Origin: Gemmobacter aquarius
Lineage (GTDB): Bacteria; Pseudomonadota; Alphaproteobacteria; Rhodobacterales; Rhodobacteraceae
Direction of reading: 5' to 3'
DNA length: 64,000 nt
NCBI RefSeq assembly: GCF_003060865.1
Contig: NZ_CP028918.1
Coordinates: 2,592,001-2,656,000 of the forward strand
A program made the position numbers and the translations under genes. Positions 52,270-60,404 of this stretch are shown one piece after another (position 1 is the first letter of the stretch; the number at the start of each line of letters is the position of its first letter). The notes below the pieces were generated by a model. That model worked only from the letters and a program-made list of their open reading frames with translations, searched no databases and was not told where the DNA came from.

Positions 52270-52875
52270 ATGCGACTGCTCGGCACCTATGGCTCTCCCT
52301 TCGTCCGCCGCGTGGGCGCCACGCTGCACCTTTACGCCATCCCCTTCGACCATGCGCCGCTGCAAACCGCAGCCGACCGCGACGAGATCACCGCCCACAA
52401 CCCCCTCGGCCGCATCCCTGCGCTTGTGCTCGACGATGGCACGGCCATAGCCGACAGCAGCGCGATCCTTGACCACCTCGACGAAACGATGGGCGAAGCC
52501 GCCCTCACCCCCCGCTCCGGCCCCGCCCGCCGCCGTGTGCTGGCCCTTACGGCCATCGGCCTCGGCACCGCCGAGAAATACGTGGCCGCGTGGTACGAAA
52601 CCGCCATGCGCCCCGAAACCCATGTCTGGCAGCCGTGGCTCGACCGCCTGCAAGCGCAGATCGTGCAAGGCTTGGCTGCGCTGGAAGCGGAAATGACCGG
52701 ACCCTACCTTGCGGGGGACAGCCTGACCCAGGCCGATGTCACCGCCATCTGCGCGCTCGACGGCGTGCTGATCGACATGCCCGACCTGATTGCCCCCGGT
52801 GCCATCCCGAAATTGCGCGGCCTGCGCGACCGTCTGGCCGATCTCGACGCCTTCCGCCTTACCGCGCCCGAATGA
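52270..52875 (+). CDS. Glutathione S-transferase family protein
   Basis: 201 residues. N-terminal thioredoxin-fold domain with TYGSPFVRRVG, the cis-Pro region GRIPALVLDDG and ADSSAILDHLDE; C-terminal helical domain with YLAGDSLTQADVTAIC (N-capping box). Detoxification or reductive role is likely; the N-terminal Ser (GSPFVRR) suggests a Ser-type or nu-like GST. ATG 52270. Stop codon lies in the first unit of a tandem repeat (52866-52914). Confidence 0.88.
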   Translation: MRLLGTYGSPFVRRVGATLHLYAIPFDHAPLQTAADRDEITAHNPLGRIPALVLDDGTAIADSSAILDHLDETMGEAALTPRSGPARRRVLALTAIGLGTAEKYVAAWYETAMRPETHVWQPWLDRLQAQIVQGLAALEAEMTGPYLAGDSLTQADVTAICALDGVLIDMPDLIAPGAIPKLRGLRDRLADLDAFRLTAPE

Positions 52876-52914
52876 TCAAGCCCGAGAATGATCAGGCCCG
52901 AATGATCAGGCCCG
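52866..52914. repeat. Three-fold tandem repeat spanning both stop codons
   Basis: GCCCGAATGATCA(A/G) units at 52866-52879, 52880-52895 (with an AG insertion) and 52896-52909, then GCCCG. The GST stop lies in unit 1 and the irr stop in unit 3, so both convergent genes end inside the array. Each unit contains the palindrome TGATCA. Confidence 0.8.
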
Positions 52915-53322
52915 CTTCAGCCTGATCACCACATCGACGCGCGAAACCTGCATCCCCGCAGGCGCATCGGGCAAGCCCTCGATCCGCAAGGCATCGGCGG
53001 GCGCATCGGTCAGCGCGTGGCTGTCTTCCCAGTAGAAATGCGGATGCTCGTCCATGCGCGTGTCGAAATAGCTTTTCGACCCGTCCACCACGACCTCGTT
53101 CATCAGGCCCGCTTCGCAGAACGCGCGCAGCGTGTTGTAAACCGTCGCCAGCGACACCTTCTCGCCCGACGTGGCCGACAGCGCATACAGGCTTTCCGCC
53201 GTCACATGCCGGTTCTCGCCGTCACCCACCAGCAGTGCCGCCAGCGCAAGCCGCTGCCGTGTCGGGCGCAACCCTGCGCTCGCCAGCCATTCGGTCCCGC
53301 GTGTCTGTGCCGTCACCGCCAT
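52906..53322 (-). CDS. irr: Fur-family iron-response regulator Irr
   Basis: 138 residues (MAVTAQTRGTEWLASAGLRP). Fur-type winged helix with RPTRQRLALAALL and VSLATVYNTLRAFCEAGLMNEV, then the metal/haem-related HPHFYWEDSHAL. Irr controls iron and haem genes in alphaproteobacteria and is degraded or inactivated through haem. The N-terminal haem regulatory motif (GCPWH) of some rhizobial Irr proteins is absent. Divergent from fabA, which is the usual Rhodobacteraceae layout. Confidence 0.9.
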   Translation of the reverse strand: MAVTAQTRGTEWLASAGLRPTRQRLALAALLVGDGENRHVTAESLYALSATSGEKVSLATVYNTLRAFCEAGLMNEVVVDGSKSYFDTRMDEHPHFYWEDSHALTDAPADALRIEGLPDAPAGMQVSRVDVVIRLKRA

Positions 53323-53517
53323 CCGCTCCGCCCCTTGCAGTCTGCCCCGTATATAACGGCCCGGACCGCCGCTTTACAAATGAAAATAGGTCGCAGCCGC
53401 AACACTTGCCCGGCCCACGCCCCCTGATTTGCCGGAACCTGCCGCCCTTGCTTTGGCTTACACGCCGATGTTACATCGCCCGAACACTGCAAGACCCGCC
53501 AAAAAAGGGAAGTCCCG

Positions 53518-54024
53518 ATGTCCTACCCGACCAGTTTCGACCGCGAGGCCCTGCTGAAATGCTCCCGCGGAGAGCTGTTCGGCCCCGGCAACGCCCAGCT
53601 TCCCGCGCCCCCCATGCTGATGATGGACCGCATCACCGAAATCTCGGGCGATGGCGGCGAACATGGCAAGGGCCATGTGGTCGCCGAATTCGACATCACG
53701 CCAGACCTGTGGTTCTTCGACTGCCACTTCCCCGGCAACCCGATCATGCCGGGCTGCCTCGGCCTCGACGGCTTGTGGCAGCTGACCGGCTTCAACCTGG
53801 GCTGGCGCGGCTGGCAGGGCCGCGGCTACGCGCTCGGCGTGGGCGAGGTCAAACTGACCGGCATGGTCCGCCCCGACCGCAAGATGCTGACCTACCGCGT
53901 GAATTTCACCAAGGCCCTGCAAACCCGCCGCCTGACGATGGGTGTCGCCGACGGCATCGTCGAAGCCGATGGCGATGTGATCTACATCGTCAAGGACATG
54001 AAGGTGGCCCTCAGCGAAAGCTGA
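53518..54024 (+). CDS. fabA: 3-hydroxydecanoyl-ACP dehydratase/isomerase
   Basis: 168 residues. Catalytic His70 ([10 protein letters not shown]) and Asp84 ([11 protein letters not shown]) match E. coli FabA. It dehydrates 3-hydroxydecanoyl-ACP and isomerises trans-2 to cis-3-decenoyl-ACP, the branch point for unsaturated fatty acids. Ribosome site AAAAGGGAAG upstream. FabB and FabI lie downstream but a PAS/chemoreceptor-tip gene intervenes. Large hairpin region follows at 54051. Confidence 0.97.
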   Translation: MSYPTSFDREALLKCSRGELFGPGNAQLPAPPMLMMDRITEISGDGGEHGKGHVVAEFDITPDLWFFDCHFPGNPIMPGCLGLDGLWQLTGFNLGWRGWQGRGYALGVGEVKLTGMVRPDRKMLTYRVNFTKALQTRRLTMGVADGIVEADGDVIYIVKDMKVALSES

Positions 54025-54050
54025 GGCCCCTTCCCGCACCATCAGCCAAA

Positions 54051-54145
54051 GGGGCGCGGCCGTCCCGCCGGGGTGGTTGCACGTATACGTGCGGCCGCCC
54101 CGGGGGGGCGGGACGGCCGCGCCCCGATGCTTGGGGCATCGGGGC
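54051..54145. repeat. 75-bp cruciform-capable inverted repeat with overlapping alternative hairpin
   Basis: Outer arms of 19 bp are perfect (54051-54069 with 54107-54125). The inner part continues with wobble-pairing (GGGGTGG against CCGCCCC) to a central palindrome GCACGTATACGTGC (54079-54092). A second perfect 10-bp stem GCCCCGATGC/GCATCGGGGC (54121-54130 with 54136-54145) shares GCCCC (54121-54125) with the outer arm, so the two structures exclude each other. It lies 26 bp after fabA. Confidence 0.85.
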
Positions 54146-54384
54146 AATCCCACGCGTTGCGACTGTGCGAAGGTCAAAGGCCGATCTCTGTCGCAAATCC
54201 CCTATACTGCCATCGGTCTCGCCCAGCCCCCCGCCAACCCATCGCCCGCGCGCGCCAGAAACCGCGGGCGCGCATTGCCCCACACCGGCGCTAAACTTTC
54301 CGCCGCCCCACCCGTTCTGTGCATCGTTGCGTCTGCTGGCACGAAACCTGCCAGCGCCGCAGAGAAGCAAGTTTCGGGGGCAGA

Positions 54385-55050
54385 ATGGACGGCGCAATTT
54401 TTGACGGGCGGGCCGTGATCGGCAGCATCGTCCACCGGACCAACGGCTTCGTCTACCGCTGCCGCAACGACCGCGACTATTCGATGCTCCTGATGGAAGG
54501 CGCTGTGGCCGAACTCACCGGCTACCCCGCATCCGGTTTTCTCGAGGCGCCTCAACGCTCCTATTCCGGCCTCTGCCACCCCGACGACTGCGATTCAGTC
54601 TATCTGGCCGTCGATACCGCGCTGGAAAAGCAGGAAAACTGGACCGTCGATTACCGCCTCGTGCGGCCCGACGGATCGACCCGCTGGGTGCATGAAATCG
54701 GCGGCGGCGTCTTCGACGGCGCGGGTGCTCTGGAATTCCTCGAAGGCATCGTGCTCGACCACGAAGCCCGCCGCAACGAAGACACCGAACGCGGCAAGCG
54801 GACCGAACTCATCGCAGGCCATTGCCGCACCTTGGTGCAGGAAACCAAACCCGTCCTCCGCGTCCTGCGCGAACTCCGCATCCTTGCGATCAACGCCCGC
54901 ATCGAAGCCGCCCGCGCCGGTCGCGCCGGCGCAGGCTTTGCCGTCGTCGCAGGCGAAGTCGGCCGCATCGCCGACGAAACCGCCGCCCGCGCCTCCCGCG
55001 TGGCCGACCTCACCGAAGAGCTGCAAAGCCTCTTGCGCGCCAACGACTGA
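54385..55050 (+). CDS. Soluble PAS protein with chemoreceptor signalling tip
   Basis: 221 residues from ATG 54385. PAS domain (about residues 20-128) with [40 protein letters not shown] and a cyclic [11 protein letters not shown]. Then a short helical part with the methyl-accepting chemotaxis protein core [14 protein letters not shown] and [17 protein letters not shown] (about 167-205), the hairpin tip that contacts CheA and CheW. No membrane segment. C-terminus is cut short relative to real MCPs, so there are few or no adaptation helices. Located between fabA and fabB, which is unusual. Confidence 0.85.
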   Translation: MDGAIFDGRAVIGSIVHRTNGFVYRCRNDRDYSMLLMEGAVAELTGYPASGFLEAPQRSYSGLCHPDDCDSVYLAVDTALEKQENWTVDYRLVRPDGSTRWVHEIGGGVFDGAGALEFLEGIVLDHEARRNEDTERGKRTELIAGHCRTLVQETKPVLRVLRELRILAINARIEAARAGRAGAGFAVVAGEVGRIADETAARASRVADLTEELQSLLRAND

Positions 55051-55276
55051 CTGCGCCCAAGGGCGCGACCAGCACCAGTTGCAGCACGCCCGTGGCCCCG
55101 CTACGCCCGAAACTCTGCCCGCAGCCCCCCCCGACCCGCAGCCCCGCCCCCCGACCCGCCCCCCGCCCCCAGCCGCCTGCTGCCGGTCGCCTGCAGCCCG
55201 CCTCGCGCGCCCATCCCCCTTGCCCCCATCCCCCCTCTCCCGTAGAGAAAAACCAAAGCTCACGAACGGAGGCTCC

Positions 55277-56506
55277 ATGCGTCGCGTCGTCATCACCGGA
55301 ATCGGGATCGTCTCGCCCATCGGCAACACCGCGGCCGAGGTGGAAGCCTCGCTCCGCGCCGGAAAATCGGGCATCGTCTTCGCCCCCGAATACGCCGAAC
55401 GCGGCTTCCGTAGCCAAATTCACGGCCAGCCGCAGATCGTACTGGAAGACCATATCGACAAGCGCGACCTGCGCTTCATGGGCGATGGTGCGGCCTACAA
55501 CTTCATCGCCATGGATCAGGCGATCAAGGACTCGGGCCTTGAACCCTCGGACATCTCGAACGACCGCACCGGCATTATCGTGGGCAGCGGCGGCCCCTCG
55601 ACCAAGTCGTTCTTCAAGGCCCATAACATCGTCCGCGAAACCGGCTCGCCCAAGCGCATCGGCCCCTTCGGCGTGACCAAGGGCATGTCGTCCACAACCA
55701 GCGCCTGCCTCGCCACGCCGTTCAAGATCAAGGGCGTCAACTACTCGATCACCTCGGCCTGCTCGACATCCGCCCATTGCATCGGCAACGGAACCGAACT
55801 CATCCAGTTCGGCAAGCAGGACATCGTCTTCGCCGGCGGCGGCGAGGAACTCGACTGGACGCTGTCGTGCCTTTTCGACGCGATGGGCGCGATGTCGTCC
55901 AAGTACAACGACGCCCCCGAAACCGCGTCCCGCACCTATGACGCCACGCGCGACGGTTTCGTCATCGCAGGCGGTGGCGGTGTGGTGGTGCTCGAAGAAC
56001 TCAACCACGCGCTGGCCCGTGGTGCCAAGATCTACGCCGAAGTCACCGGCTATGGCGCCACCTCCGACGGTCACGATATGGTCGCCCCCTCGGGCGAAGG
56101 CGGCGAACGGTCGATGCGTGTCGCCCTCTCGACCCTGCCCGCAGGCCGCAGCATCGACTACATCAACAGCCACGGCACCAGCACCCCCGTAGGCGATGTG
56201 ACCGAAATGGAAGCCATCCGCCGCGTCTTCGGCAAAGGCTCCACGCCCCCCGTGGCATCGACCAAATCGCTCACCGGCCACTCCTTGGGTGCCACCGGCG
56301 TGCACGAGGCGATCTATTCGCTTCTGATGCTCAACGGCGACTTCATCGCCGCCTCCGCCAACGTCAAAACGCTCGACCCCGCGCTCGACCCGTCCGAAAT
56401 CGTCACCGAACTCCGCACGGGCGTGAAACTCGATTCGGTCCTGTCCAACAGCTTCGGCTTCGGCGGCACCAACGCGACACTGGTGATGAGCAGATATCTC
56501 GGCTGA
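55277..56506 (+). CDS. fabB: Beta-ketoacyl-ACP synthase I
   Basis: 409 residues from ATG 55277 preceded by GGAGG. Cys162 (SACSTS), His299 (NSHGTSTP), Lys330 and His335 (STKSLTGHS) form the condensing-enzyme triad and helper Lys. FabB elongates the cis-3-decenoyl-ACP from FabA, committing carbon to unsaturated fatty acids. FabI follows by 45 bp. A C-rich region separates it from the PAS gene. Confidence 0.97.
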   Translation: MRRVVITGIGIVSPIGNTAAEVEASLRAGKSGIVFAPEYAERGFRSQIHGQPQIVLEDHIDKRDLRFMGDGAAYNFIAMDQAIKDSGLEPSDISNDRTGIIVGSGGPSTKSFFKAHNIVRETGSPKRIGPFGVTKGMSSTTSACLATPFKIKGVNYSITSACSTSAHCIGNGTELIQFGKQDIVFAGGGEELDWTLSCLFDAMGAMSSKYNDAPETASRTYDATRDGFVIAGGGGVVVLEELNHALARGAKIYAEVTGYGATSDGHDMVAPSGEGGERSMRVALSTLPAGRSIDYINSHGTSTPVGDVTEMEAIRRVFGKGSTPPVASTKSLTGHSLGATGVHEAIYSLLMLNGDFIAASANVKTLDPALDPSEIVTELRTGVKLDSVLSNSFGFGGTNATLVMSRYLG

Positions 56507-56551
56507 CCCCGCCAAGGGGTAAGCCGCAATAAACCGACAGGGACAGAGAAA

Positions 56552-57352
56552 ATGGCCGATCTGATGAAGGGCAAGCGCGGGCTTGTCATGGGCGTGGCGA
56601 ACGAACGCTCGATCGCATGGGGCATCGCCCGCGCCATGGCCGCCGAAGGCGCCGAACTCGCCTTCTCCTATCAGGGTGACGCTTTCGGCAAACGCCTTGC
56701 CCCGCTCGCGGCCTCGGTCGGATCAGATTTCATGGTCGATGTCGACGTGACCGACGACGCCTCGCTCGACGCCTGCTTCGCCGCACTGGCAGAGCGTTGG
56801 GGCACCATAGACTTCGTGGTCCATGCCATCGCCTATTCCGACAAGAACGAACTCACCGGCCGCTTCTCGAACACCTCGCGCGCGAACTTCACCAATTCCT
56901 TGGCGATCTCGTGCTTCTCCTTCATCGACATCTCGCGCCGCGCGGCCGAGCTGATGCCCGCAGGCGGTACGCTGATCACCCTCACCTACGGCGGCTCGAA
57001 CCGCGTCACGCCGAACTACAACGTGATGGGCGTGGCCAAAGCGGCGCTGGAATCCTCGGTCCGCTACCTCGCCAATGACCTCGGCCCGCAACAGATCCGC
57101 GTCAACGCCGTATCGCCGGGGCCGATGAAGACACTGGCAGGGGCCGCCATCGGCGGTGCGCGCGCCACCTACCGCCACACCGAAGCCAACGCCCCCCTTC
57201 GCGCCAATGCCACCCTCGAAGCCGTAGGCGGCACAGCCGTCTGGCTCGCGTCGGACTACGGTGCCTGCACGACCGGAGAGATCATCCACGTCGACGGCGG
57301 CTACCACGTCCTCGGCATGCCGCAACCAGAATCGGGCGCCGACAAGGCCTGA
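56552..57352 (+). CDS. fabI: Enoyl-ACP reductase (NADH)
   Basis: 266 residues. SDR-type FabI: N-terminal GVANERSIAWGIA (NAD binding), the catalytic Tyr-x6-Lys at Y156 and K163 (NYNVMGVAK), and the triclosan-pocket region HAIAYSDKNEL. It carries out the last reduction in each elongation round. Last gene of the fab locus; a hairpin (57362-57383) after the stop is its likely terminator. Confidence 0.97.
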   Translation: MADLMKGKRGLVMGVANERSIAWGIARAMAAEGAELAFSYQGDAFGKRLAPLAASVGSDFMVDVDVTDDASLDACFAALAERWGTIDFVVHAIAYSDKNELTGRFSNTSRANFTNSLAISCFSFIDISRRAAELMPAGGTLITLTYGGSNRVTPNYNVMGVAKAALESSVRYLANDLGPQQIRVNAVSPGPMKTLAGAAIGGARATYRHTEANAPLRANATLEAVGGTAVWLASDYGACTTGEIIHVDGGYHVLGMPQPESGADKA

Positions 57353-57361
57353 CCCCACCCG

Positions 57362-57434
57362 TTGGGGGGCTTTCCGCCCCCCCACGGGCCGCAAGCGGCC
57401 CTCCCCCCGAGGATATTTGAACAAGCATGAAAGC
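57362..57434 (-). repeat. AAATATCC intergenic repeat (minus orientation)
   Basis: GTTGGGGGGC/GCCCCCCCAC hairpin (57361-57384), GGGCCGC/GCGGCCC hairpin (57386-57401), core CGAGGATATTTGAACAAGC (57408-57426) and leader GCATGAAAGC. Head-to-head with the next copy. Confidence 0.8.
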
Positions 57435-57450
57435 AGGGCCGCCCCTGCCC

Positions 57451-57521
57451 GTTTCACACTTGCATAAATATTCTCGGGGGAAGCGGCGCGGCACGCGCCG
57501 CGCGGGGGCAGACAGCCCCCG
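57451..57521 (+). repeat. AAATATCC intergenic repeat
   Basis: Leader TTTCACACTTGC (57452-57463), core ATAAATATTCTCGGGGG (57464-57480), then GCGGCGCGGC/GCCGCG hairpin and GGGGGC/GCCCCC around AGACA. Together with the previous copy it forms a divergent pair facing away from a shared 25-bp centre. Confidence 0.8.
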
Positions 57522-57629
57522 TCCCACGCCAGCCAAAGCCCCGTCCGGCACAGCACCAAACCGCGGCAGCCCGCCCGAGCGGGGGCTCGATGCCCCCCGA
57601 GGGCGGGGCCTGTTCAAGATCGGTTATTC

Positions 57630-57703
57630 TGGAGCGGGCGGCGGGAATCGAACCCGCGTCTCTTGCTTGGAAGGCAAGGGTCTTACCATTACACAACGCC
57701 CGC
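57630..57703 (-). tRNA. tRNA-Gly (anticodon TCC)
   Basis: On the minus strand from 57703: acceptor GCGGGCG pairs with CGCCCGC, D-arm TTGTGTAATGGTAAGA, anticodon loop CTTCCAA (TCC), T-arm GCGGGTTCGATTCCCGC, discriminator T and encoded CCA. Decodes GGA/GGG. Confidence 0.95.
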
Positions 57704-57749
57704 GCTGATGCCTATCTAGCCACCCGCGAAAGCGGATGCAACCCACCCC

Positions 57750-58400
57750 TCACGCCAAAAGCGGCTCGATCAATCCCGCCCCCTCGGCACGGTTGGAATT
57801 CACCGCCACGTCCACCCGATGCGCCGCCAGCACCCCGCCGCCCGAGGCTTTCATCAACACCGCCGCCCCATGCCCCGCCTCGCCCAGCCACAGGGGCCAG
57901 TCGGCCGCCTCCAGCACCACGGCTTCGCGGTGGTGCAGCCCGCACATCCCCGGCCCCGCGTCAGTCGAGACGATGGCCACCGTGTCCAGTTCCCCCCACC
58001 TCTGCCACAGTCCCGCAAAGGCCAAGGGCGCCCCATCCACACGGGTGAAATACCACGGCAGCTTGGCCTTGCCCTCGGCCTGCCATTCGTAAAACCCGCT
58101 CGCGGGCACGATGCAGCGCCGCGCCCGCACCGCCTCGCGGAAGGCGGGCTTCACCGCCACCGTATCGGCCCGTGCATTGATGATCAGCGGCCCGTCCGTC
58201 GGCGTCTTGTACCAGCTTGGAATGAACCCCCAGCGCATCGGGCGCAACCGCCGCACGCCCCCATCGCTCGTCACCACGGCGACTGGCGTCGTCGGACAAA
58301 CATTGAACCGCGGCGACGGCGGCAGATCGTTCGACGGCACGGCATCGAACAGTCGCGCCAGCGCGTCATTCGGGTGGGTGATGGTGAAACGTCCGCACAT
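57750..58400 (-). CDS. SOS response-associated peptidase (SRAP/YedK-HMCES)
   Basis: 216 residues starting MCGRFTITHP at ATG 58400, so Cys2 becomes the catalytic N-terminal residue. Also N75 (IINARADT), E105 (SGFYEWQ) and the His region GLHHREAVVLE. SRAP proteins form a thiazolidine cross-link with abasic sites in single-stranded DNA and protect replication forks. The canonical HxRMP motif reads HHREA here. A longer in-frame start would hide Cys2. Confidence 0.9.
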   Translation of the reverse strand: MCGRFTITHPNDALARLFDAVPSNDLPPSPRFNVCPTTPVAVVTSDGGVRRLRPMRWGFIPSWYKTPTDGPLIINARADTVAVKPAFREAVRARRCIVPASGFYEWQAEGKAKLPWYFTRVDGAPLAFAGLWQRWGELDTVAIVSTDAGPGMCGLHHREAVVLEAADWPLWLGEAGHGAAVLMKASGGGVLAAHRVDVAVNSNRAEGAGLIEPLLA

Positions 58401-58510
58401 GCCCCCAAGATAGGCCCGCCAGCCACGCCTGCCAAGCGCAGCACAACCGGCCATGCCCGCACAGCCGACCCCCATTGACCGACCGCCCCCCGCAGTGCAA
58501 TGAACCGCCC

Positions 58511-58849
58511 ATGCTGATCTACAAAATCTTCCGCCGCCCCGAATGGGATGCCTACCGCGCCGCCGGCCAGACCGCAGGCGCCCCCATCGACATAGCCGAT
58601 GGCTTCATCCACTTTTCGACGGCGGCCCAGGTCGCCGAAACCGCCGCGAAATGGTTCGCCACCGAAAGCGATCTCGTCCTCGTCGCCTTCAACTCCACCA
58701 CCCTCGGCCCGATGCTGAAGTGGGAGCCATCCCGCGGCGGCGCCCTCTTCCCGCACCTTTACCGCCCCCTCACCCTCGCCGATGTGGTCTGGGACAAATC
58801 CCTGCCCCTCGGTGCCAGCGGCCATATCTTCCCCGAAGGTGTCTGGTGA
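58511..58849 (+). CDS. DUF952 family protein
   Basis: 112 residues ([20 protein letters not shown]). DUF952 motifs: [16 protein letters not shown] and [19 protein letters not shown]. Similar proteins are sometimes paired with pyrD; the domain belongs to a glutathione-transferase-like or ADP-ribosyl-like fold of unknown function. The pyrD start overlaps its stop by 4 bp (GTGA). Confidence 0.85.
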   Translation: MLIYKIFRRPEWDAYRAAGQTAGAPIDIADGFIHFSTAAQVAETAAKWFATESDLVLVAFNSTTLGPMLKWEPSRGGALFPHLYRPLTLADVVWDKSLPLGASGHIFPEGVW

Positions 58850-59919
58850 AACGGCTCGAACGCGCGGGCCTCGCCCTTCTCCACCTGACAGACCCCGAAA
58901 CCGCACACGGCCTGTCGATCCGCGCGCTGCAAGCAGGCCTCGCCCCCGCCCCCGGCCCCGTCACCTCGCCCCGCCTCGCCACAACCCTTGCGGGCCTCGA
59001 ACTCCCCAACCCAGTCGGCCTCGCCGCAGGCTACGACAAGAACGCCACCGCCATAGCCCCCCTGTCGCGCGCAGGCTTCGGCTTCATCGAGGTCGGTGCA
59101 GCCACCCCCCGCCCGCAACCGGGCAACCCGAAACCCCGTCTGTTCCGCCTGACCCAAGACCGCGCCGCAATCAACCGCTTCGGCTTCAACAACCAAGGCG
59201 CAGACGCCATCGCCACCCGCCTCGCGCAGCGCCAACGCGGCCCCGTCCAAGGCTACGTTCCCGTTGGCCTCAACCTAGGCGCCAACAAGGACAGCCCCGA
59301 CCGCGCCGCCGATTTTGCGGCCGTCCTCGCCACCTGCGGCCCGCACGCCGACTTCGCCACCGTCAACGTCTCCTCCCCCAACACCGAAAAACTCCGCGAT
59401 CTCCAGGGCCGCGCCGCCCTCACCGCGCTGCTGCGCGGCGTGATGGACACCCGCGCCCGCCTCGCCACCCCGATCCCGATCTTCCTGAAAATCGCCCCCG
59501 ACCTGACCGATGACGACCTCAAGGACATCGCCGCCGCCGCTTTCGAAACCGGCATCGCAGGCATCATCGCCACCAACACCACCCTCGCGCGCGACGGCCT
59601 TTCCAGCCCGCATCGCAGCGAAGCGGGCGGCCTCTCCGGCGCGCCCTTGTTCGACAAATCCACCCGCATCCTCGCCCGCCTCTCGGCCCTGACCCAAGGC
59701 ACCCTCCCCCTGATCGGCGTCGGCGGCATTGAAACCGCCGAGCAGGCCTATGCCAAGATCCGCGCCGGGGCCTCGGCCGTCCAGTTCTACACCGCCATGG
59801 TCTACCACGGCCTCAGCCTCGCCGCCGACATCGCCACCGGCCTCGACCGCCTCCTCGCCCGCGACGGCTTCTCGTCGATAGATGAGGCCACCGGCACCGC
59901 CCGCGCCGACTGGCTCTGA
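58846..59919 (+). CDS. pyrD: Quinone-dependent dihydroorotate dehydrogenase (class 2)
   Basis: 357 residues from a GTG at 58846 inside the DUF952 stop. Class 2 features: N-terminal amphipathic region for quinone access, the FMN-binding GYDKNA and the catalytic Ser in [15 protein letters not shown]. Also [21 protein letters not shown]. Membrane-associated; oxidises dihydroorotate to orotate in pyrimidine synthesis. Confidence 0.95.
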   Translation: MKRLERAGLALLHLTDPETAHGLSIRALQAGLAPAPGPVTSPRLATTLAGLELPNPVGLAAGYDKNATAIAPLSRAGFGFIEVGAATPRPQPGNPKPRLFRLTQDRAAINRFGFNNQGADAIATRLAQRQRGPVQGYVPVGLNLGANKDSPDRAADFAAVLATCGPHADFATVNVSSPNTEKLRDLQGRAALTALLRGVMDTRARLATPIPIFLKIAPDLTDDDLKDIAAAAFETGIAGIIATNTTLARDGLSSPHRSEAGGLSGAPLFDKSTRILARLSALTQGTLPLIGVGGIETAEQAYAKIRAGASAVQFYTAMVYHGLSLAADIATGLDRLLARDGFSSIDEATGTARADWL

Positions 59920-59994
59920 CATTTTCTGCCCTTCAAATATCCTCGGGGGGTGAATTGTCGCGGCACGCGGCAAGAGGGGGCGCGAGCGCCCCCT
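59920..59994 (+). repeat. AAATATCC intergenic repeat
   Basis: Starts with the base after the pyrD stop: CATTTTCTGCCCTTCAAATA (59920-59939), then TCCTCGGGGGG, a TTG...CAA hairpin (CGCGGCACGCGG) and GGGGGCGC/GCGCCCCC. It is the cleanest example of leader and core in one copy. Confidence 0.8.
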
Positions 59995-60070
59995 GAACCC
60001 GAGCCGCAGGCGAGACGAAGCCTTGCGCGGCCCCTTGGCCGCGCTCCGCAAGATCACCGACCCGAAACGT

Positions 60071-60307
60071 TCAGAACGCCTTGAACGTCATCGTGGTCAG
60101 GGTCCGCACGATGTCCGGAATGTCGAACAGCCGCCCCGACAGGTAATGGCCCACATCCTCGTCGTCGGGGATATAGACCTTGGCGATCAGATCATACTCG
60201 CCGCTGGTCGAGTAAAGCTCGCTCACCACCTCGCGGTCATAGATGGCTTCCGCCACCTCGTAGGTCTTGCCGGGGGTGCAGCGGAACTGGACGAAAACGC
60301 AGCGCAT
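60071..60307 (-). CDS. Stand-alone Lrp/AsnC ligand-binding (RAM) domain protein
   Basis: 78 residues, only the RAM domain: VFVQFRCTPGKTYEVAEAIY and EYDLIAKVYIPDDEDVGHYL. No helix-turn-helix. Such proteins form dimers or octamers that bind small ligands such as amino acids, with unknown partners. It follows the RecD-like gene on the same strand, after a hairpin pair. Confidence 0.85.
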   Translation of the reverse strand: MRCVFVQFRCTPGKTYEVAEAIYDREVVSELYSTSGEYDLIAKVYIPDDEDVGHYLSGRLFDIPDIVRTLTTMTFKAF

Positions 60308-60356
60308 GATGGCCTCCTGATCTTGGCCCGACCCTAACCAAACCCTCGGCCAGCCG

Positions 60357-60403
60357 CAATTTTCTTGAAAAGAAAATTGGCAAAATCCTTCACAAGGATT
60401 TTG
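60357..60403. repeat. Pair of perfect hairpins with 3-nt loops after the RecD-like gene
   Basis: 60357-60379 (10-bp stem CAATTTTCTT, loop GAA) and 60381-60403 (10-bp stem CAAAATCCTT, loop CAC), 1 bp apart, starting 1 bp after the helicase stop (60405-60407) on the minus strand. Same design as 8378-8487 and 32623-32687. Probably a double terminator. Confidence 0.8.
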
Positions 60404-60404
60404 G

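Noticed and set aside
53235..54404. Long plus-strand frame over irr and fabA
   Set aside because: Mostly Arg/Pro/His-rich and out of frame with both genes; a shadow.
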